A stretch of 64,000 nucleotides of DNA from Macrobrachium rosenbergii. Taxonomy: Eukaryota > Arthropoda > Malacostraca > Decapoda > Palaemonidae. The position numbers were made by a program, and so were the translations under genes. The stretch is taken from assembly GCF_040412425.1 (NCBI RefSeq), contig NC_089744.1, positions 29,112,501 to 29,176,500 of the forward strand, given 5' to 3'. The notes below the pieces were generated by a model. The model was given only the letters and a program-made list of their open reading frames with translations. It ran no database searches and was not told the origin of the DNA. Below, one piece after another: positions 1 to 11,889 of this stretch (its first letter is position 1; each line of letters starts with the position of its first letter).

Positions 1-303
1 TAACTTCTTATTGTGACATGTGAATCATTTGCATTCTTAATCTTCCATCTTATAATGGGGTTGAGGTAATCTTAGAATTTTACAGCAGACAAGCGCGTAA
101 GATTCGACAGTTAAACCTTCAAGAAATAAAAATGATAGTTAATTCCCTGTTAGTTTTAAACGTTAAAAAATTGGTTAGTGTTAAAGAGTGAGTCCTAAAG
201 ACGAAGAAGACAAAAGATCGCCTCTTTACAGATGGAAGACTATAGAATCAGGGCGAGTCATAAGCTGAATGAGAACTGCAAAACTCGAATGTCTTCTTTT
301 TAG

Positions 304-576
304 CGATTGCACCTCACGCGGTGCACTGTAGGCATTTCTCAAGGTTCTTAGCAGCTTCCCTTCGGCCCCTAGCTGCATCGTCTTTCATTCATTTTACTTT
401 ATCTCCTTTCACATCTTACTTTCCTTCTTATCCCAACGATTGTTTCAAAGTGCAATTGCCAGGTTTTCCACCAGTTACATCTTCAAAACCTTTTCACTCA
501 ATTTCTCTTTCAGCGCTGAATGACCTCAAAGGTCCCATCGCTTGGTCTTTGGCCTAAATTCTATATACCATTCCAT
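304..576 (+). repeat. 280-bp interspersed repeat, copy 1
   Basis: One of ten copies of a SINE-sized family in this window. Shared landmarks in order are CACCTCACGCGGTGCACTGT, CCCTTCGGCCCCTAGCTGC, AATTGTTTCATAGTGCAACT, TTCAGCGCTGAATGACCTCA and CTTGGTCTTTGGCCTAAATT. No coding capacity is conserved between copies. I recognise it as a repeat only by comparing copies; its origin (tRNA-derived or other) is not clear because no good A and B boxes are visible. Confidence 0.85.
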
Positions 577-1147
<571 letters not shown>

Positions 1148-1307
1148 ATGTCGTGTGCGTGCGCGATTCTGCGTGCGCTCACACGTTTTTTATACTCATA
1201 ATAACACGTTTGAGTATTTTCTGGGCACTATTTTAGAGCACTTTAGGATTTTAATTCTTTCCATTATCTTCCCGCTGCCATTCATTTTTCACCTCTGTTG
1301 ATTATTG

Positions 1308-1310
<3 letters not shown>

Positions 1311-1377
<67 letters not shown>
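1311..1377. repeat. (CT)n microsatellite
   Basis: About 67 bp pure CT tract. A shorter CT tract follows at about 1634-1673, and a small (ATC)n run at about 1487-1506. Confidence 0.97.
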
Positions 1378-1378
<1 letters not shown>

Positions 1379-1630
1379 AACTGTGAATTACTTGTAAGAA
1401 GAAAATAGGGAGGAATGGTCTCGCTCGTTGTCGACAGATGAATAGATTCTTTTTCCCCGCTTCGTTCATCAACTCAGTGAAGACATCATCATCATCATCA
1501 TCATCATTCAGACGCACGAATGGAAGAGTAAACTTTGTGAAAGTTTTCGTAAAAGAGATGAAAATTTATCTTATTCATATGAAGAGGAATGGAAGGTGGT
1601 ATGTTGAATGGGCTTGCGTTAGTGACTGGA

Positions 1631-1675
<45 letters not shown>

Positions 1676-3070
1676 GAAAAAAATTTGTCCCATTTTGGGG
1701 AGACACGCCTCTTTATTTTACGCTGAATGGAAGGGTTTCATTGTCAGTTACGTTCGAGGAGATGGAGTGAGGAGAATTCCTTACAGATTATTGACGAGCA
1801 CAGCTGTCTCTTGCTCTGCTTGTGTGTGTGCGCCCGCGCTTATGCCTGTCTGTACAACTTGAGGACGTACATGTATTTACCGTGACCCGGCGGGCCGGGG
1901 GGGACGCGGTAGTTATTAGCAAGTTGGAATGAGGCAATGTTTTTGCCTGCGCCACGCGTGTGTGAGTGTGTTTTAACAAAACATCTCGAGAACCAATGAA
2001 CGCATTTGCAAGAATCCCAACGAAGACGCTCATAGTGAATTTAAATTTTAAAAGCATTTTTGTCTTTTTTTTTTTAGCCCATATAATGTATTTCAGGTGT
2101 CGAATGACCACAGCTGGTGCGATGCCAGTCAATCAATTCTTTAAGACAACTTTCTTTTCCATTAAAGATTTTCTAGTTTTGCAAGGTGTGAAACCTTGCT
2201 GTTCAATACTATATTTTGTTATCAGGTTTAATAATAATAATAATAACTGCTATTCCTTTAGCCTTTAATTTGTATATAGTTTTCCCTGTGCGCCTCATAA
2301 CTTTTCGTAAGCGCCCAGAGATGGCTGTACAAATTAAATTCCGTAGAAAGTGCTACTATATTCAACGTTGCTGCCCTCAGGGAAGGTCTCCTCCCTAATA
2401 ATAATAGTGATAGTATTAATAATATCAATAATAATAATATATGAAGGGAGTAGACCCTCTTTAAACATGTTCTTTTGGCAGCATCACTGGAATTTATTTT
2501 ATACAAGGTCTTTTCAAATCTTACAATCTTTATTTTGTCACTATATTTTTGTACACGCAGATTATGTGCAATAGAATTGAAAAGACTTGATATAAAATCA
2601 GTTCAGCTGATGCTGCCATTCTTTTCAGCAGAATATAATAATAATAATAATAATAAAGATGGGACTTTTCAATTATTATACATTAAAAGCCAGTGTAACG
2701 ATTAGTGTACAGGAGACTTTGTTTTCTTTCTTTATCGTTAGGAAATTTAATGGGCCCTGAAAACGTCTACCGTTTTTTTTCCCTCGTCAAATAAGAATTC
2801 ACGCCGGGTGATTGTAAGGGAGCATCCTTTAATCGTCATTTCACATGTAATTGCCGGTGCGTGTCTGGTAGTTTACTTTGGTGTGAGGCAGCCGCATAAT
2901 CTTTTGCCCAAGGCAAAAAGAGCAGTGTCAGTTTTCAGACTAGATACCACTGATCCTTTAATGCCACTATAAAACCGCGTGGCTCCGAGTTTATGTAGTC
3001 AATTATCTTGGTTACTTAGATCGTGAATTTTTCAACATCTGATTCCTTACGAATTATGATGTTGGTGCAA
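1378..3070. other. Gene-free spacer with short (AAT)n runs
   Basis: Low-complexity runs of AAT occur near 2228, 2398 and 2635. Flanking sequence shows no protein similarity that I recognise. The open frames here are short and repeat-driven. Confidence 0.6.
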
Positions 3071-3071
3071 A

Positions 3072-3360
3072 CCCCGTAGTGCCGTCAGTGCACTCCACGC
3101 GGTGCACTGTTACCTGTGGTTCTTTGCAGAGTCCCTTCGGTCCTTAGCTGCAACCCCTTCCATTCCTTTTACTGTGCTTCCGTTCATATAATCTTTCTTC
3201 CATGTTAAGTTTTACCCTCTGCTAACACTTGTTTCATAGTGCAACTGCGAGGTTTTCCTCCTGTTACACCTTTCAAGAGTTTTACTCTCAATTTCCCTTT
3301 CTGTGCTGAATGACCTCATAGGCCCAGCGCTTGGTCTTTCGCCTAGATTTTATATTCCAA
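3072..3360 (+). repeat. 280-bp interspersed repeat, copy 2
   Basis: Full-length copy beginning CCCCGTAGTGCCGTCAGTGC and ending with the TGACCTCATAGGCCCAGCG core and the CTTTCGCCTAGATTTTATAT tail. Confidence 0.85.
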
Positions 3361-3433
3361 TATTGTGCATAGCAGTTCGGATATTTTCTTCATTATTGGA
3401 TGGTATCTGTCATATTAATTTCTGGTACTTTTT

Positions 3434-3436
<3 letters not shown>

Positions 3437-3501
<65 letters not shown>

Positions 3502-3632
3502 GAATTTGTCCAAGCTTTTTTTTTTTCCGATAACGTTGGCAGGTTTTCTTACAGATTGACTTCATGTGGAAAGACGACAAACACAATTCCTTACGCGCAA
3601 GTCTTATCTTCGGTGTGAAGCAAGCTGTCGGT

Positions 3633-3701
<69 letters not shown>

Positions 3702-3718
3702 ACGCACATGACAGGCCT

Positions 3719-3782
<64 letters not shown>
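3437..3782. repeat. Alternating (GA)n / (CT)n / (GA)n tracts
   Basis: Three purine/pyrimidine tracts: GA at about 3437-3499, CT at about 3636-3699 and GA at about 3725-3782. The neighbouring CT and GA tracts are complementary and could pair over a spacer of about 25 bp. A fourth CT tract lies at about 3897-3953. Confidence 0.95.
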
Positions 3783-3786
<4 letters not shown>

Positions 3787-3893
3787 AGTGAGCATTCATT
3801 GCTCATTCAAAACTGATTATCATCAAAACGGGAGGGCCACGACGAGGTTACGCTCGCCAGGTTGACTTGAAACTTTCTTAAGGTATTCATAGG

Positions 3894-3956
<63 letters not shown>

Positions 3957-4240
3957 GATTGAAGTGAGTCCGCTTGAATTTTTATTTATTTATTTTGTAT
4001 CGTTAGCTCGACACAATTTCTTTTCCATTTTTCGTCCAAAATTCCTTTGTGAAGTTCTCGTCTTTTTCATTTTTGCTCTTTTCTGTTATCGAGCGAATGT
4101 CAATTATTTTTTCGTCTTCCCATCTGGTGTATGACGTTTGCTATCTGGTTTCTGTGGTTTGGTTCAACCACAGTCATGATAGGACAAAAATGGGAAATGT
4201 TACCTTTATAAGTTTATAATGTTTGAAACAGTTTCATGTA

Positions 4241-4323
4241 CTAATAATAATAATAATAATAATAATAATTATTATTATTATTATATTATTATTATTATTA
4301 ATTATTATTATTATTATTATTAT
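4241..4323. repeat. (AAT)n/(ATT)n microsatellite
   Basis: Switches from AAT to ATT at about 4269, making an imperfect palindromic trinucleotide tract. Unlike the tracts at 21071, 33736 and 40439, no LINE 3' end is attached to it. Confidence 0.9.
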
Positions 4324-4329
4324 ATGTAG

Positions 4330-5051
4330 AGATATTACTTCGAAGAATCCATTGTAGAGTAGATGAATAATTGCATTAGTCCCTGTTTGTGTATTTAGAA
4401 GTGAAGGATATCTTCCGGTAATCACAAAGGACTTATGAATTAATAAGTAAATTTCCACTGATGAACATTGAAGCAACTCTTGAATATCCGAAAAGGGAAA
4501 CTTGATCTGTAATTGTTGGGAAATCAGTGTTTGAGCATCTGTTTGGGAAAGTTTGTGCCTCTGCGTTTGAATGCTGAGGCCTGCTGTGCTCCACCTTAAT
4601 GTTTTTTTTTTTTCAATTTAGGTTTGAAGGGAAAGTGATGCGTGTTGAAAAAATCATCGGCACTTAATATAGTAAAGAAACATTGGCACGTAACATATTA
4701 GAAAAAAAAAAACATTGGCACTTGATTTCGAAAGATATGGTAGACCTGCTTCTCCATAAGGAAGGTTACAGGAATCTAAGAAAGCGAACAGAGAGCAAGA
4801 ATCCCAAACCAAGGTACCTGAATGGAAGGAGTCTCAGAACTGGACCAATGAGGGGTTGTGGCGTCTTGAGAAGTGTTTCTTGTCGCCTGACAGGAGCAAA
4901 TACTCAAAATTCAATTCAGCAGAACGAACTCAATTCAGTATCTCTGAATTTAAAATGTTACTCGAAGTTTTATGTAATACTAGATGTGATGGTCTAAACT
5001 ATCAGTCAGTACGCTACATATATACATATGTACACATACGTTCATATATGT
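4330..5051. other. Gene-free spacer
   Basis: A 104-codon open frame at 4683-4997 (+) has no domain that I recognise and unremarkable composition. I do not call it a gene. Confidence 0.5.
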
Positions 5052-5169
5052 ATATGTTATCCCATTTTACAAGTGACTACCGCTTAACCTTATTACGTTA
5101 GAGAATACTGCAACATTTCAGATTTGCAAGAATGTTAGAATAAGAGACGTAATATACGTACTAAATATT
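5052..5169 (+). repeat. Left arm of long inverted repeat
   Basis: The reverse complement matches 5814-5932 at roughly 85% over about 118 bp. Shared blocks include CCGCTTAACCTTATTA, GAGAATACTGCAACA and AATATACGTACTAA. The arms flank 644 bp of sequence, like the long terminal inverted repeats of a non-autonomous DNA element. No target duplication is clear because the outer flanks are AT-rich. Confidence 0.75.
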
Positions 5170-5603
5170 CGACACAAATTCTTGCTTTTTCCAACTCTCT
5201 GTTGTGTGCCGGTTATTTGTACTAAAAATTACTCCCTGCAGCTTGGATTACAAAATTATGATTACAGAATTATTATGCTTGTAATAGATACAAGAGTTGA
5301 ATCTGGTATGACGAGTTACCTTTTAGTCATGCCCTGGCCACTCGAAGATGATTGCCCGAAATAACTTAAAATGGACATTTTACCAGGAAAACAGTTAAGT
5401 TTTAGCGAGTGTGCATGGTTTAATCCTTCATTAGGGAAGATAAAACACCACTTGTACACAACATGGTTATACAAATGCGAAAAAATTATGTAATGACGTC
5501 AGTTGTGCTTCATATGTTACTGTAATTATATGGCGGTTGTCGTTTTTATACTTTTATCTGATCACTATTATTATATTCCTTCTTACTTGGGTATATTTCG
5601 AGC

Positions 5604-5607
<4 letters not shown>

Positions 5608-5680
<73 letters not shown>
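5608..5680. repeat. (CT)n microsatellite
   Basis: Pure CT tract inside the 644 bp interval bounded by the inverted repeat. Confidence 0.97.
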
Positions 5681-5682
<2 letters not shown>

Positions 5683-5813
5683 TAGTTGGTAAAAGGAAAT
5701 GATTAAATGATCGTGTTTATTGTACTTTAATTCTTCCATAGTTATCGCTTATTCATATTTAAGGCCAACAGTAAGCACAAAAACATGGATGGAGAAAGGT
5801 ATAAATTGATGTT

Positions 5814-5932
5814 AAATACTTAGTACGTATATTAAGTCCCTTATTCTGCCATTCTTGAAACTCTGAACTGTTGCAGTATTCTCTCACTTAATAAGGTTAA
5901 GCGGCTATCAGTTGTAAAATGGGAATAACATA
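5814..5932 (-). repeat. Right arm of long inverted repeat
   Basis: Inverted partner of 5052-5169. Directly after it a 15 bp unit (GGAATAACATATAAT) is duplicated in tandem. Confidence 0.75.
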
Positions 5933-6059
5933 TAATGGGAATAACATATAATTATATGTGTGCATGTATTTATGTATGTGTGTATGTATGTATGTATATA
6001 TATTTATATATTTATATATATTTTTTTAATTGGTACGTGCAACACCCGTGCAATCCATG

Positions 6060-6175
6060 TTAAGCTTCATCTGTATGCTTGAATTTCAGTCAGTGGCCCC
6101 TGTAGGCTTGTTCCATATGAGTAAGAGTTTATCTTCTGAGTGAAAATAAATAATAATAATAATAATAATATTCTA
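6060..6175 (+). mobile_element. CR1/L2-like LINE, 3' end fragment (copy A)
   Basis: Contains the family's 3' UTR blocks (CAGTGGCCCCTGTAGGCTTG, TTCCATATGAGTAAGA) and finishes in an (AAT)n tail at about 6148-6170. No coding sequence remains, so it is a strongly 5'-truncated insertion. Confidence 0.7.
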
Positions 6176-7135
6176 TTTGCTGGAGTACTTAATACATTCT
6201 CATTAATTCTGCGGGTAATTCTCCATTATAATATCATACATTTTATTGCAATGATCGTAAAAAGTTTTTTTTTTTCTCCTCCCCCATCCACCCACCCATT
6301 CGCATCCCCCCCCCCTGTTTCATTGACTTAATTCTTGAATACATTGAGACAGAATTGTTGCAAACCCCTATATTCCATTACTTGAGTTTGGTGTCACGAC
6401 TTTCCATGATTTGCATTATCATGAACTTTTTAATTGTCTTGCTTTGTAGGATTGTGTGTAATTTAAGATCAGTTTTCGTTTCACCGGTTGAGTCCTTGTG
6501 CGTGTGTATGTGTGTGTGTGTGTGTGTGTGTTTTATCAAGTCGTCCTCCATCTGTTTTTGGTATAAGTGATTTCGTTGAAGCATATGTGAGCCATTAAGT
6601 AACGGAATCTGGTAAAGAAAAGAGTACTGGGTTTGTAGATAGTTGTTGATGTTGGATATTTTTTGTAAGTTACTTTCATGGCAATTGATGGACGCATATT
6701 AGTTTTTAGGTCATGTTATTTCACTTGATCAAGGCAGCATGGTTTTCTGTTTACTCGATAATTAGATAATATTAGTGTAACAGCATAATTTTTAATTGGT
6801 TTCAGATTTTTTTCCTGGTTTCAGATTTTTTTCCAGATTACCGGTAATCGAGTTATGGCTGACCTGGATCAAGAGATATACTTTGGTTTATTCTGAATAA
6901 CTGAATTTTAATTCTGATTCTTCTTTTTCAAACGACTTACAGCTTCGAAATTGGCCTGACAGTAAGTCCATGATGGGGGACGAAAGATCCAGAGCGACAC
7001 TTTTGTCTCTGTTGTACTTTCCCCTCGAAACACTTTTCTTTTGAGAAAAAAAAGTGCATTTCGTACCGGGAGACACACTACAGTGGATTGGTTTCAACTT
7101 TTTTCCAATGTAACTAGAGCCCTTAGAGGGTTCTT
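6176..7135. other. Gene-free spacer with a (GT)n run
   Basis: Contains a C-rich run near 6306 and a (GT)n run at about 6508-6530. A short tandem of the unit GGTTTCAGATTTTTTTCC lies near 6802-6836. No gene is seen. Confidence 0.6.
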
Positions 7136-7137
7136 GC

Positions 7138-7410
7138 CGCCAGTGCACCTCACGTGATACACTGTAGACATTACTTCGGCCCCTAGTTACATTCACTTTT
7201 TAGCTTTTGCTTTACCTCCATTACCGCTTTCTTTCTTCAGTCTTGCTGTCCAATACCTGTAACCGTTACTTCTTAATTTAAGTGACGGGTTTTCTCCCAG
7301 TCCCACCTTTAGAGCCTCGTACTTCCTCTTCCTTATATTCTGAATCTCTTTATTTTGCTGTCCAACCACTCCAACTTCCTCTTTTCGCTGTCTTAAACGC
7401 TGAATTGCCT
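7138..7410 (+). repeat. 280-bp interspersed repeat, copy 3 (divergent)
   Basis: Recognisable head (CCAGTGCACCTCACG, CACTGTAGACATTACTTC, GGCCCCTAGTTACA) and a weak tail near AACGCTGAATTGCCT. The middle is strongly diverged. Confidence 0.55.
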
Positions 7411-8223
7411 AAAGTGCTGAACTGTATCGCTCGACTGCCTGAATTGAGTGACTCAGCCATCATAGCTCGAATTGATGTTGTTTTGCACCATGGTTAGGAG
7501 GTTTTCATCTGTCTGGTAATTTGATGATTAAGAATACTCAGTCGATAAAATTAGCAGTTTTACCGAATAATTAGCAGTTTTACCGATAATTGCCGAAACT
7601 TGGGTGATTTTTCTTTAGACTTAAATGCCCTTATTAAATAAATTATCTGAATTACCGCAGTAATTCCAAAGCGTTTTTTTAGATTTATATTCCTCTCGTA
7701 GAAAAAGTCTCCTTGCAAAGTCTAGCCCTCTTTTTTTCACAAATGGTTTATGAGTCGAGAGTTTTTGTGGGGAATATACTATATATGCAGCAGCGGGTGT
7801 TTCGAGTTCAGCTGTGGAATATTCAAGTAGAATGCTAAAGAGTGCTTAGGAGTGACTGTGGTGGGAGAGGGTCTTCCTGAGAGGAAAAGAGGGAATCGTT
7901 GTTTTTCTTTTTTTATGAATGGGCGAAGGAAGTTGAAACTGGGGAGGAGAGAGAGAGATAGAGAGAGAATGTATGTCTTTCTCAGATGTAGGTTTGATCC
8001 GTCTAAAGCGCAAAAGTATTATAATAGCTCTGTGAATTGCCAAAGGTGCCTTAATGTCATGGGTCATGGTCACATCTCATCGTTAGTGCTTTGTGATTGA
8101 AAGTTTTTAAGTGAAGTATAACTGACAGATGATTTTTGTGTGGACGTAGGAAACTCATTAAAATCATCAGCGAATCTCGAACTTGGAGGAAAATGAGTAC
8201 ATATTATTATTATTATTTTTCAT

Positions 8224-8227
<4 letters not shown>
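7411..8227. other. Gene-free spacer
   Basis: A 22 bp unit (AATTAGCAGTTTTACCGA) is duplicated near 7550-7590. The rest is unrecognised. Confidence 0.5.

Positions 8228-8294
<67 letters not shown>
8228..8294. repeat. (TA)n microsatellite
   Basis: TA tract directly abutting the 3' terminus of PLE-A. A related PLE terminus at 29896-29975 also abuts a TA tract. Confidence 0.97.
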
Positions 8295-8298
<4 letters not shown>

Positions 8299-8397
8299 CT
8301 TTATCACATACACAATTGTTCTGTGCATTAGTAGAATTACTAAAAGGACCTCATTCAAACTGGATGGTATTTAATGGAGTTTTTATTCAAAAAGTTA

Positions 8398-8432
8398 CAA
8401 GCTTTCTTGGACAAACAGTCCACATTATCAAG
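8398..8432 (-). ncRNA. Hairpin motif in PLE-A 3' UTR (hammerhead-like core)
   Basis: On the minus strand a CTTGATAAT box is followed by a TGGAC...GTCCA stem and then GAAAGCTTG. The arrangement (TGA-rich box, stem, GAAA) resembles the stem-II side of a hammerhead ribozyme core, CUGAUGA-stem-GAAA. Penelope-like elements are known to carry hammerhead motifs. The core here departs from consensus, and self-cleavage is not established. Similar motifs lie at 29684-29724 and 54027-54068. Confidence 0.4.
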
Positions 8433-8500
8433 TATCCGTACAATGAGCAAACGCATAGTCCGGCTGTATTTATATCTGTGTGCTGGGTACTTTTAATCCT

Positions 8501-9889
8501 TTAATCGCCTAGCTCTTCCTGTGTGACCTCCACCCTCTCTTGACCTTGGTCTTTCTCTGATCCCTGGTTCCAGATGTCCGTTTTCCGTGCGTTCTCTTGC
8601 GTTTTTCTTCGTTTCCTTGCTACTGTGGAGTATATGATTTTTCTAGATATGCTGTCTTCAAAGCCGTTTCCGGTGTTCCCTGCCATCGTGTTGTTGGCGC
8701 AAGTTATGAAGGCGTTCTCTACAACCAGTCTAGATGTTTTGTTGGTGTTCCTGTACAGAAAACTCATATTTTCCCAGTCTATTCTGTGATCATTTTCCCA
8801 ACAGTGTTTGGCAACTGCCGACGTCTGATTATAATGCCTTATGTTCTGCAGATGTTGTTTGCTTCGCTCTTTACATGATTTGCCAGTTTCGCCATAGTAC
8901 CCTTCTTCACAGTCTAGACACGCTGCCATATAAACCCCCTCTAATCTCTTCCCCCTCTACCGACTTTTTGTTTCTAACTATTTTATTCCTAATGGTGTTT
9001 TTGTAGCTGCCTATCAATTTGAAATTATTTAGCTTCCTGTTGATGGGTGCAATAGAGTTGTTGTCCGGAACTGTAATTATTTTCTTTCCTACCAAATGTT
9101 CCTTTTCAATCCTTTCCCTCTCCCCAAAATAGTTTTTCCTTGCTTTGATATGTGCCCACTCCCACCAATACTTAGGGTAGCCTAATCTCCTAAAACTCTC
9201 CCTCAGGTAATCCAACTCTTCGTCTAAAAATTCGGGACTGCAAATCCTATAAGCCCTGATGGCCAACCCTGTCATTAATCCTATTTTTATTTCTTTCCTA
9301 TGACTAGAGAACCTATGTATGTATGAATTGGTGTGTGTCTTCTTCCTATATACCTTGAATTTTAAATTCTCCCCTACCCTCTTGACCAGGACATCCAAGA
9401 AAGGAATTTCTCCTTCCTTCTCTTCTTCTAATGTGAACTTGATGTGTTCATTTAGTTTATTTATGTTTTCTAAAAACTTGTGTAGATCTTCCTTTCTCCC
9501 TTGTAAATGATCAAGATGTCATCAACGTATCTTACCCATTTTACGATATTTAAGTTCCCTTTATTTACTTTGCCCACCTCTTCCTTTTCAAACCATTCCA
9601 TAAAGATATTGGCTAGAATTGGTGAAAGACTTGAACCCATGGCCACGCCATTTTTTTGTATATAATGGTTTTCGCCCCACTTGAAAACATTAGCGCTGAG
9701 GGCCGCTGTTAGCATTTTTATTAAAACGTCATGATCTATGTCGCATGTATAGACCCCCTCCTCCATATTCTTTTTTATTATTTCCATCGTCGTCTTTACT
9801 GGTACGTTAGTGAACAGGGAAGTTACATCCAAACTTGCAAATTTGCAGTCTTTTACGTTAATTTTGGATAATTCGTCTATCAGGTTCAT
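8501..9889 (-). pseudogene. PLE-A reverse transcriptase / GIY-YIG endonuclease, frameshifted
   Basis: Read 9889 to 8501 on the minus strand. The first segment holds the RT blocks DVTSLFTNVP, MGSSLSPILANIF and RYVDDI, so both catalytic aspartates of the YVDD box are present. The second segment (about 9480-8925) starts with a conserved FLDVLV block and continues with VYRKKTHT, RAYRICS and LGYP, as in PLE RTs. The third (8929-8501) is the GIY-YIG domain: GVY, a CLDC pair, YYGETG, and a later HCWE..H. One frameshift lies in the GGGAGAAAGG run just after the YVDD region (about 9490). The second is one extra G in a five-G run at about 8938, where removing one G would join R-G-V-Y. No RT N-terminus remains. 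The element would have acted by RNA-templated DNA synthesis at a nicked target. It is now inactive. Confidence 0.85.
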
Positions 9890-9913
9890 GTTATGTTTTA
9901 AATGCCCTTCGGA

Positions 9914-9916
<3 letters not shown>

Positions 9917-10005
<89 letters not shown>

Positions 10006-10023
10006 TTTTTTTTTTTTTTTTTT
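9917..10023. repeat. (TA)n tract followed by poly(T)
   Basis: About 86 bp of TA, then about 19 T. The tract marks the truncated 5' edge of PLE-A. Confidence 0.97.
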
Positions 10024-10268
10024 GAAATGGAGCCTACAGAAAAGTCCTCCTGGTAAGCATAAATGTCTCTTCCGTGCCGAGGTAATGAACTTTGGGTAGC
10101 TTGAGGAAAACTGTCTTTGATGGCGCACAGAAGTGTTATCGGGACAGAGAAGCATTTATAGGGAGGCTAAAATAGATTGACGTTCCTCAAAACAAAAAAA
10201 AATCCTCTTTGCTTTTATGTAGCACTTAAGGAACGAAGACCGTAGTTAAGGGCTTTCAGCTCCATAGA

Positions 10269-10510
10269 CGTAGGGTCCTTTGCGGGGTCCCTTCGGCTCC
10301 TAGCTGCAAGCCCTTTCATTCCTTGTACTGTATCTTCATTATTATTCTCTATCTTTCATCTTACTTTCTACTCAGTCCCAACAATTGTTTCATAATGCAG
10401 CTGCTAGGTTTTCCTCATGTTACACATTTCAACCTTTTACTCTCAATTTCCCTATCAGCGCTGAATGACCTCTTAGGTTCCAGTGCTTTATTCTTACAAT
10501 CCATTCCATT
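10269..10510 (+). repeat. 280-bp interspersed repeat, copy 4
   Basis: Starts within the head (GGGTCCCTTCGGCTCCTAGC) and keeps the AATTGTTTCATAATGCAGCT and GCGCTGAATGACCTCTTAGG blocks. The extreme 5' end is missing. Confidence 0.8.
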
Positions 10511-11035
10511 CCGCTCCATGGAAGGGCATGAAAGTGCTTTTGGTTACATGTGTGTATTAGTTGTGAGGGAATAAAGTCCGTTGGACACAATGGAAAATCG
10601 CCCATACGGACACGAATAAAAAAAATTATTATTCATAAAAACCTTTTGGGTCCTCAAAAGTCGCCTTTCGGGGATTCAAAAATCGACATCGAATGTTGTA
10701 AAGAAACCTTGGAAGACGAATTTAGGAATTATGCACGCTGCTCTTTGGAAGAACAGAAGGTTTATTTCGTGTTAAGTTAAATAGACGAAATGGTTGAATG
10801 TTAGTGATTGTCTAATATATCAGACTAATTTTCTGTAAGCTGTTTGATGAAAATAATATAAAGGGGAGAAAAGAACAATACTGAAATAAGAGAAATAATT
10901 TCTTGCCGGACATTACTCTTTGAGGAAAGCATTGCATGATTTTTTTGTGTACTAATCTCCACGCGGTAGATGAACATAAAATAACTTCTGAAATATTATG
11001 ACAGATAACGAGACAGGATTTTTCATAAATGCATT
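10511..11035. other. Gene-free spacer
   Basis: An open frame of 76 codons at 10550-10780 (+) has no recognisable domain. Nothing else stands out before the poly(T) run at about 11035-11058. Confidence 0.5.
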
Positions 11036-11088
11036 TTTTTTTTTTTTTTTTTTTTTTTGACAGTGGCTTTCATTTCGCGTGTAACCCA

Positions 11089-11402
11089 GTAGGTGGGTAG
11101 TGCCGTCAGTGCGTCTCACGCAGTGCACCTCTTGCGGGGCACTATGTAGACATTACTTAAGGTTCTCTGCAGCGTCCCTTCGGTCCTTGCTGCAACCCCT
11201 TTCATTCCTTTTACTGTACCTCCGTTCATATTCTCTTGTCTTCCATCCTTCTTTCTACCTTCTACTAACTATTGTTTCATAGCGCAACTGCGAGGCTTTC
11301 TTCCTGTCACACCTTTTAAACCTCTTATTGTCAATTTCCCTTTCTACACTGAATGACCTCATAGGTCCCAGCGCTTGGCCTTTGGCCTAAGTTGTATATT
11401 CG
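11089..11402 (+). repeat. 280-bp interspersed repeat, copy 5
   Basis: Full-length copy. The GTGCA(C/T)CTC head is partially duplicated (CTCACGCAGTGCACCTCTTG). The tail reads CTTGGCCTTTGGCCTAAGTT. Confidence 0.85.
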
Positions 11403-11757
11403 AAGCAACATTTCGCGTGTAAAGTTTGGCAGTAGAAGAGAAGAACGGAGGATGGACCGTCGTTTCGCACATTTCGGTCGTTTTTAGGTACCTGATTTAA
11501 CGCTTTCTTTGAATAGTGTTGCATATCTTGAAAGTTTATGGCCTTGTTCGTAATTGCATGGAAGTGTTCAAAAGAAAAGGAGATTGTTAGGTGTGCTGTC
11601 TTTTTTTTTATCGTCTTAGACGTGTGTCCTTGAATTCTTCACAACAGAAAGATTTTTATGTTCTATACCGTCAGATTACTCGTAATTATGATTTCATGAT
11701 TATGTACGTTCTCCATATTTTTTTGTCTGTCTATCTCCCTTTTCTAAACATACATTA

Positions 11758-11882
<125 letters not shown>

Positions 11883-11889
11883 ATATAGT

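Larger units (their letters stand above)
8297..9915 (-). mobile_element. Penelope-like retroelement PLE-A, 5'-truncated
   Basis: A minus-strand element whose coding part (8501-9889) encodes a PLE reverse transcriptase followed by a GIY-YIG endonuclease. That domain order is diagnostic of endonuclease-bearing Penelope-like elements. About 200 bp of 3' UTR follows and ends at a (TA)n tract. The 5' end is lost: coding sequence stops abruptly at another (TA)n tract at about 9917, inside the RT domain. The last 80 bp (8297-8374) recur inverted at 29896-29975, so they belong to the element's terminal repeat. Confidence 0.85.

Noticed and set aside
3437..3782. Arg-Glu / Leu-Ser repeat proteins
   Set aside because: Translations of (GA)n and (CT)n tracts.
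10550..10780. 76-codon frame downstream of repeat copy 4
   Set aside because: No similarity that I can name and no supporting context.
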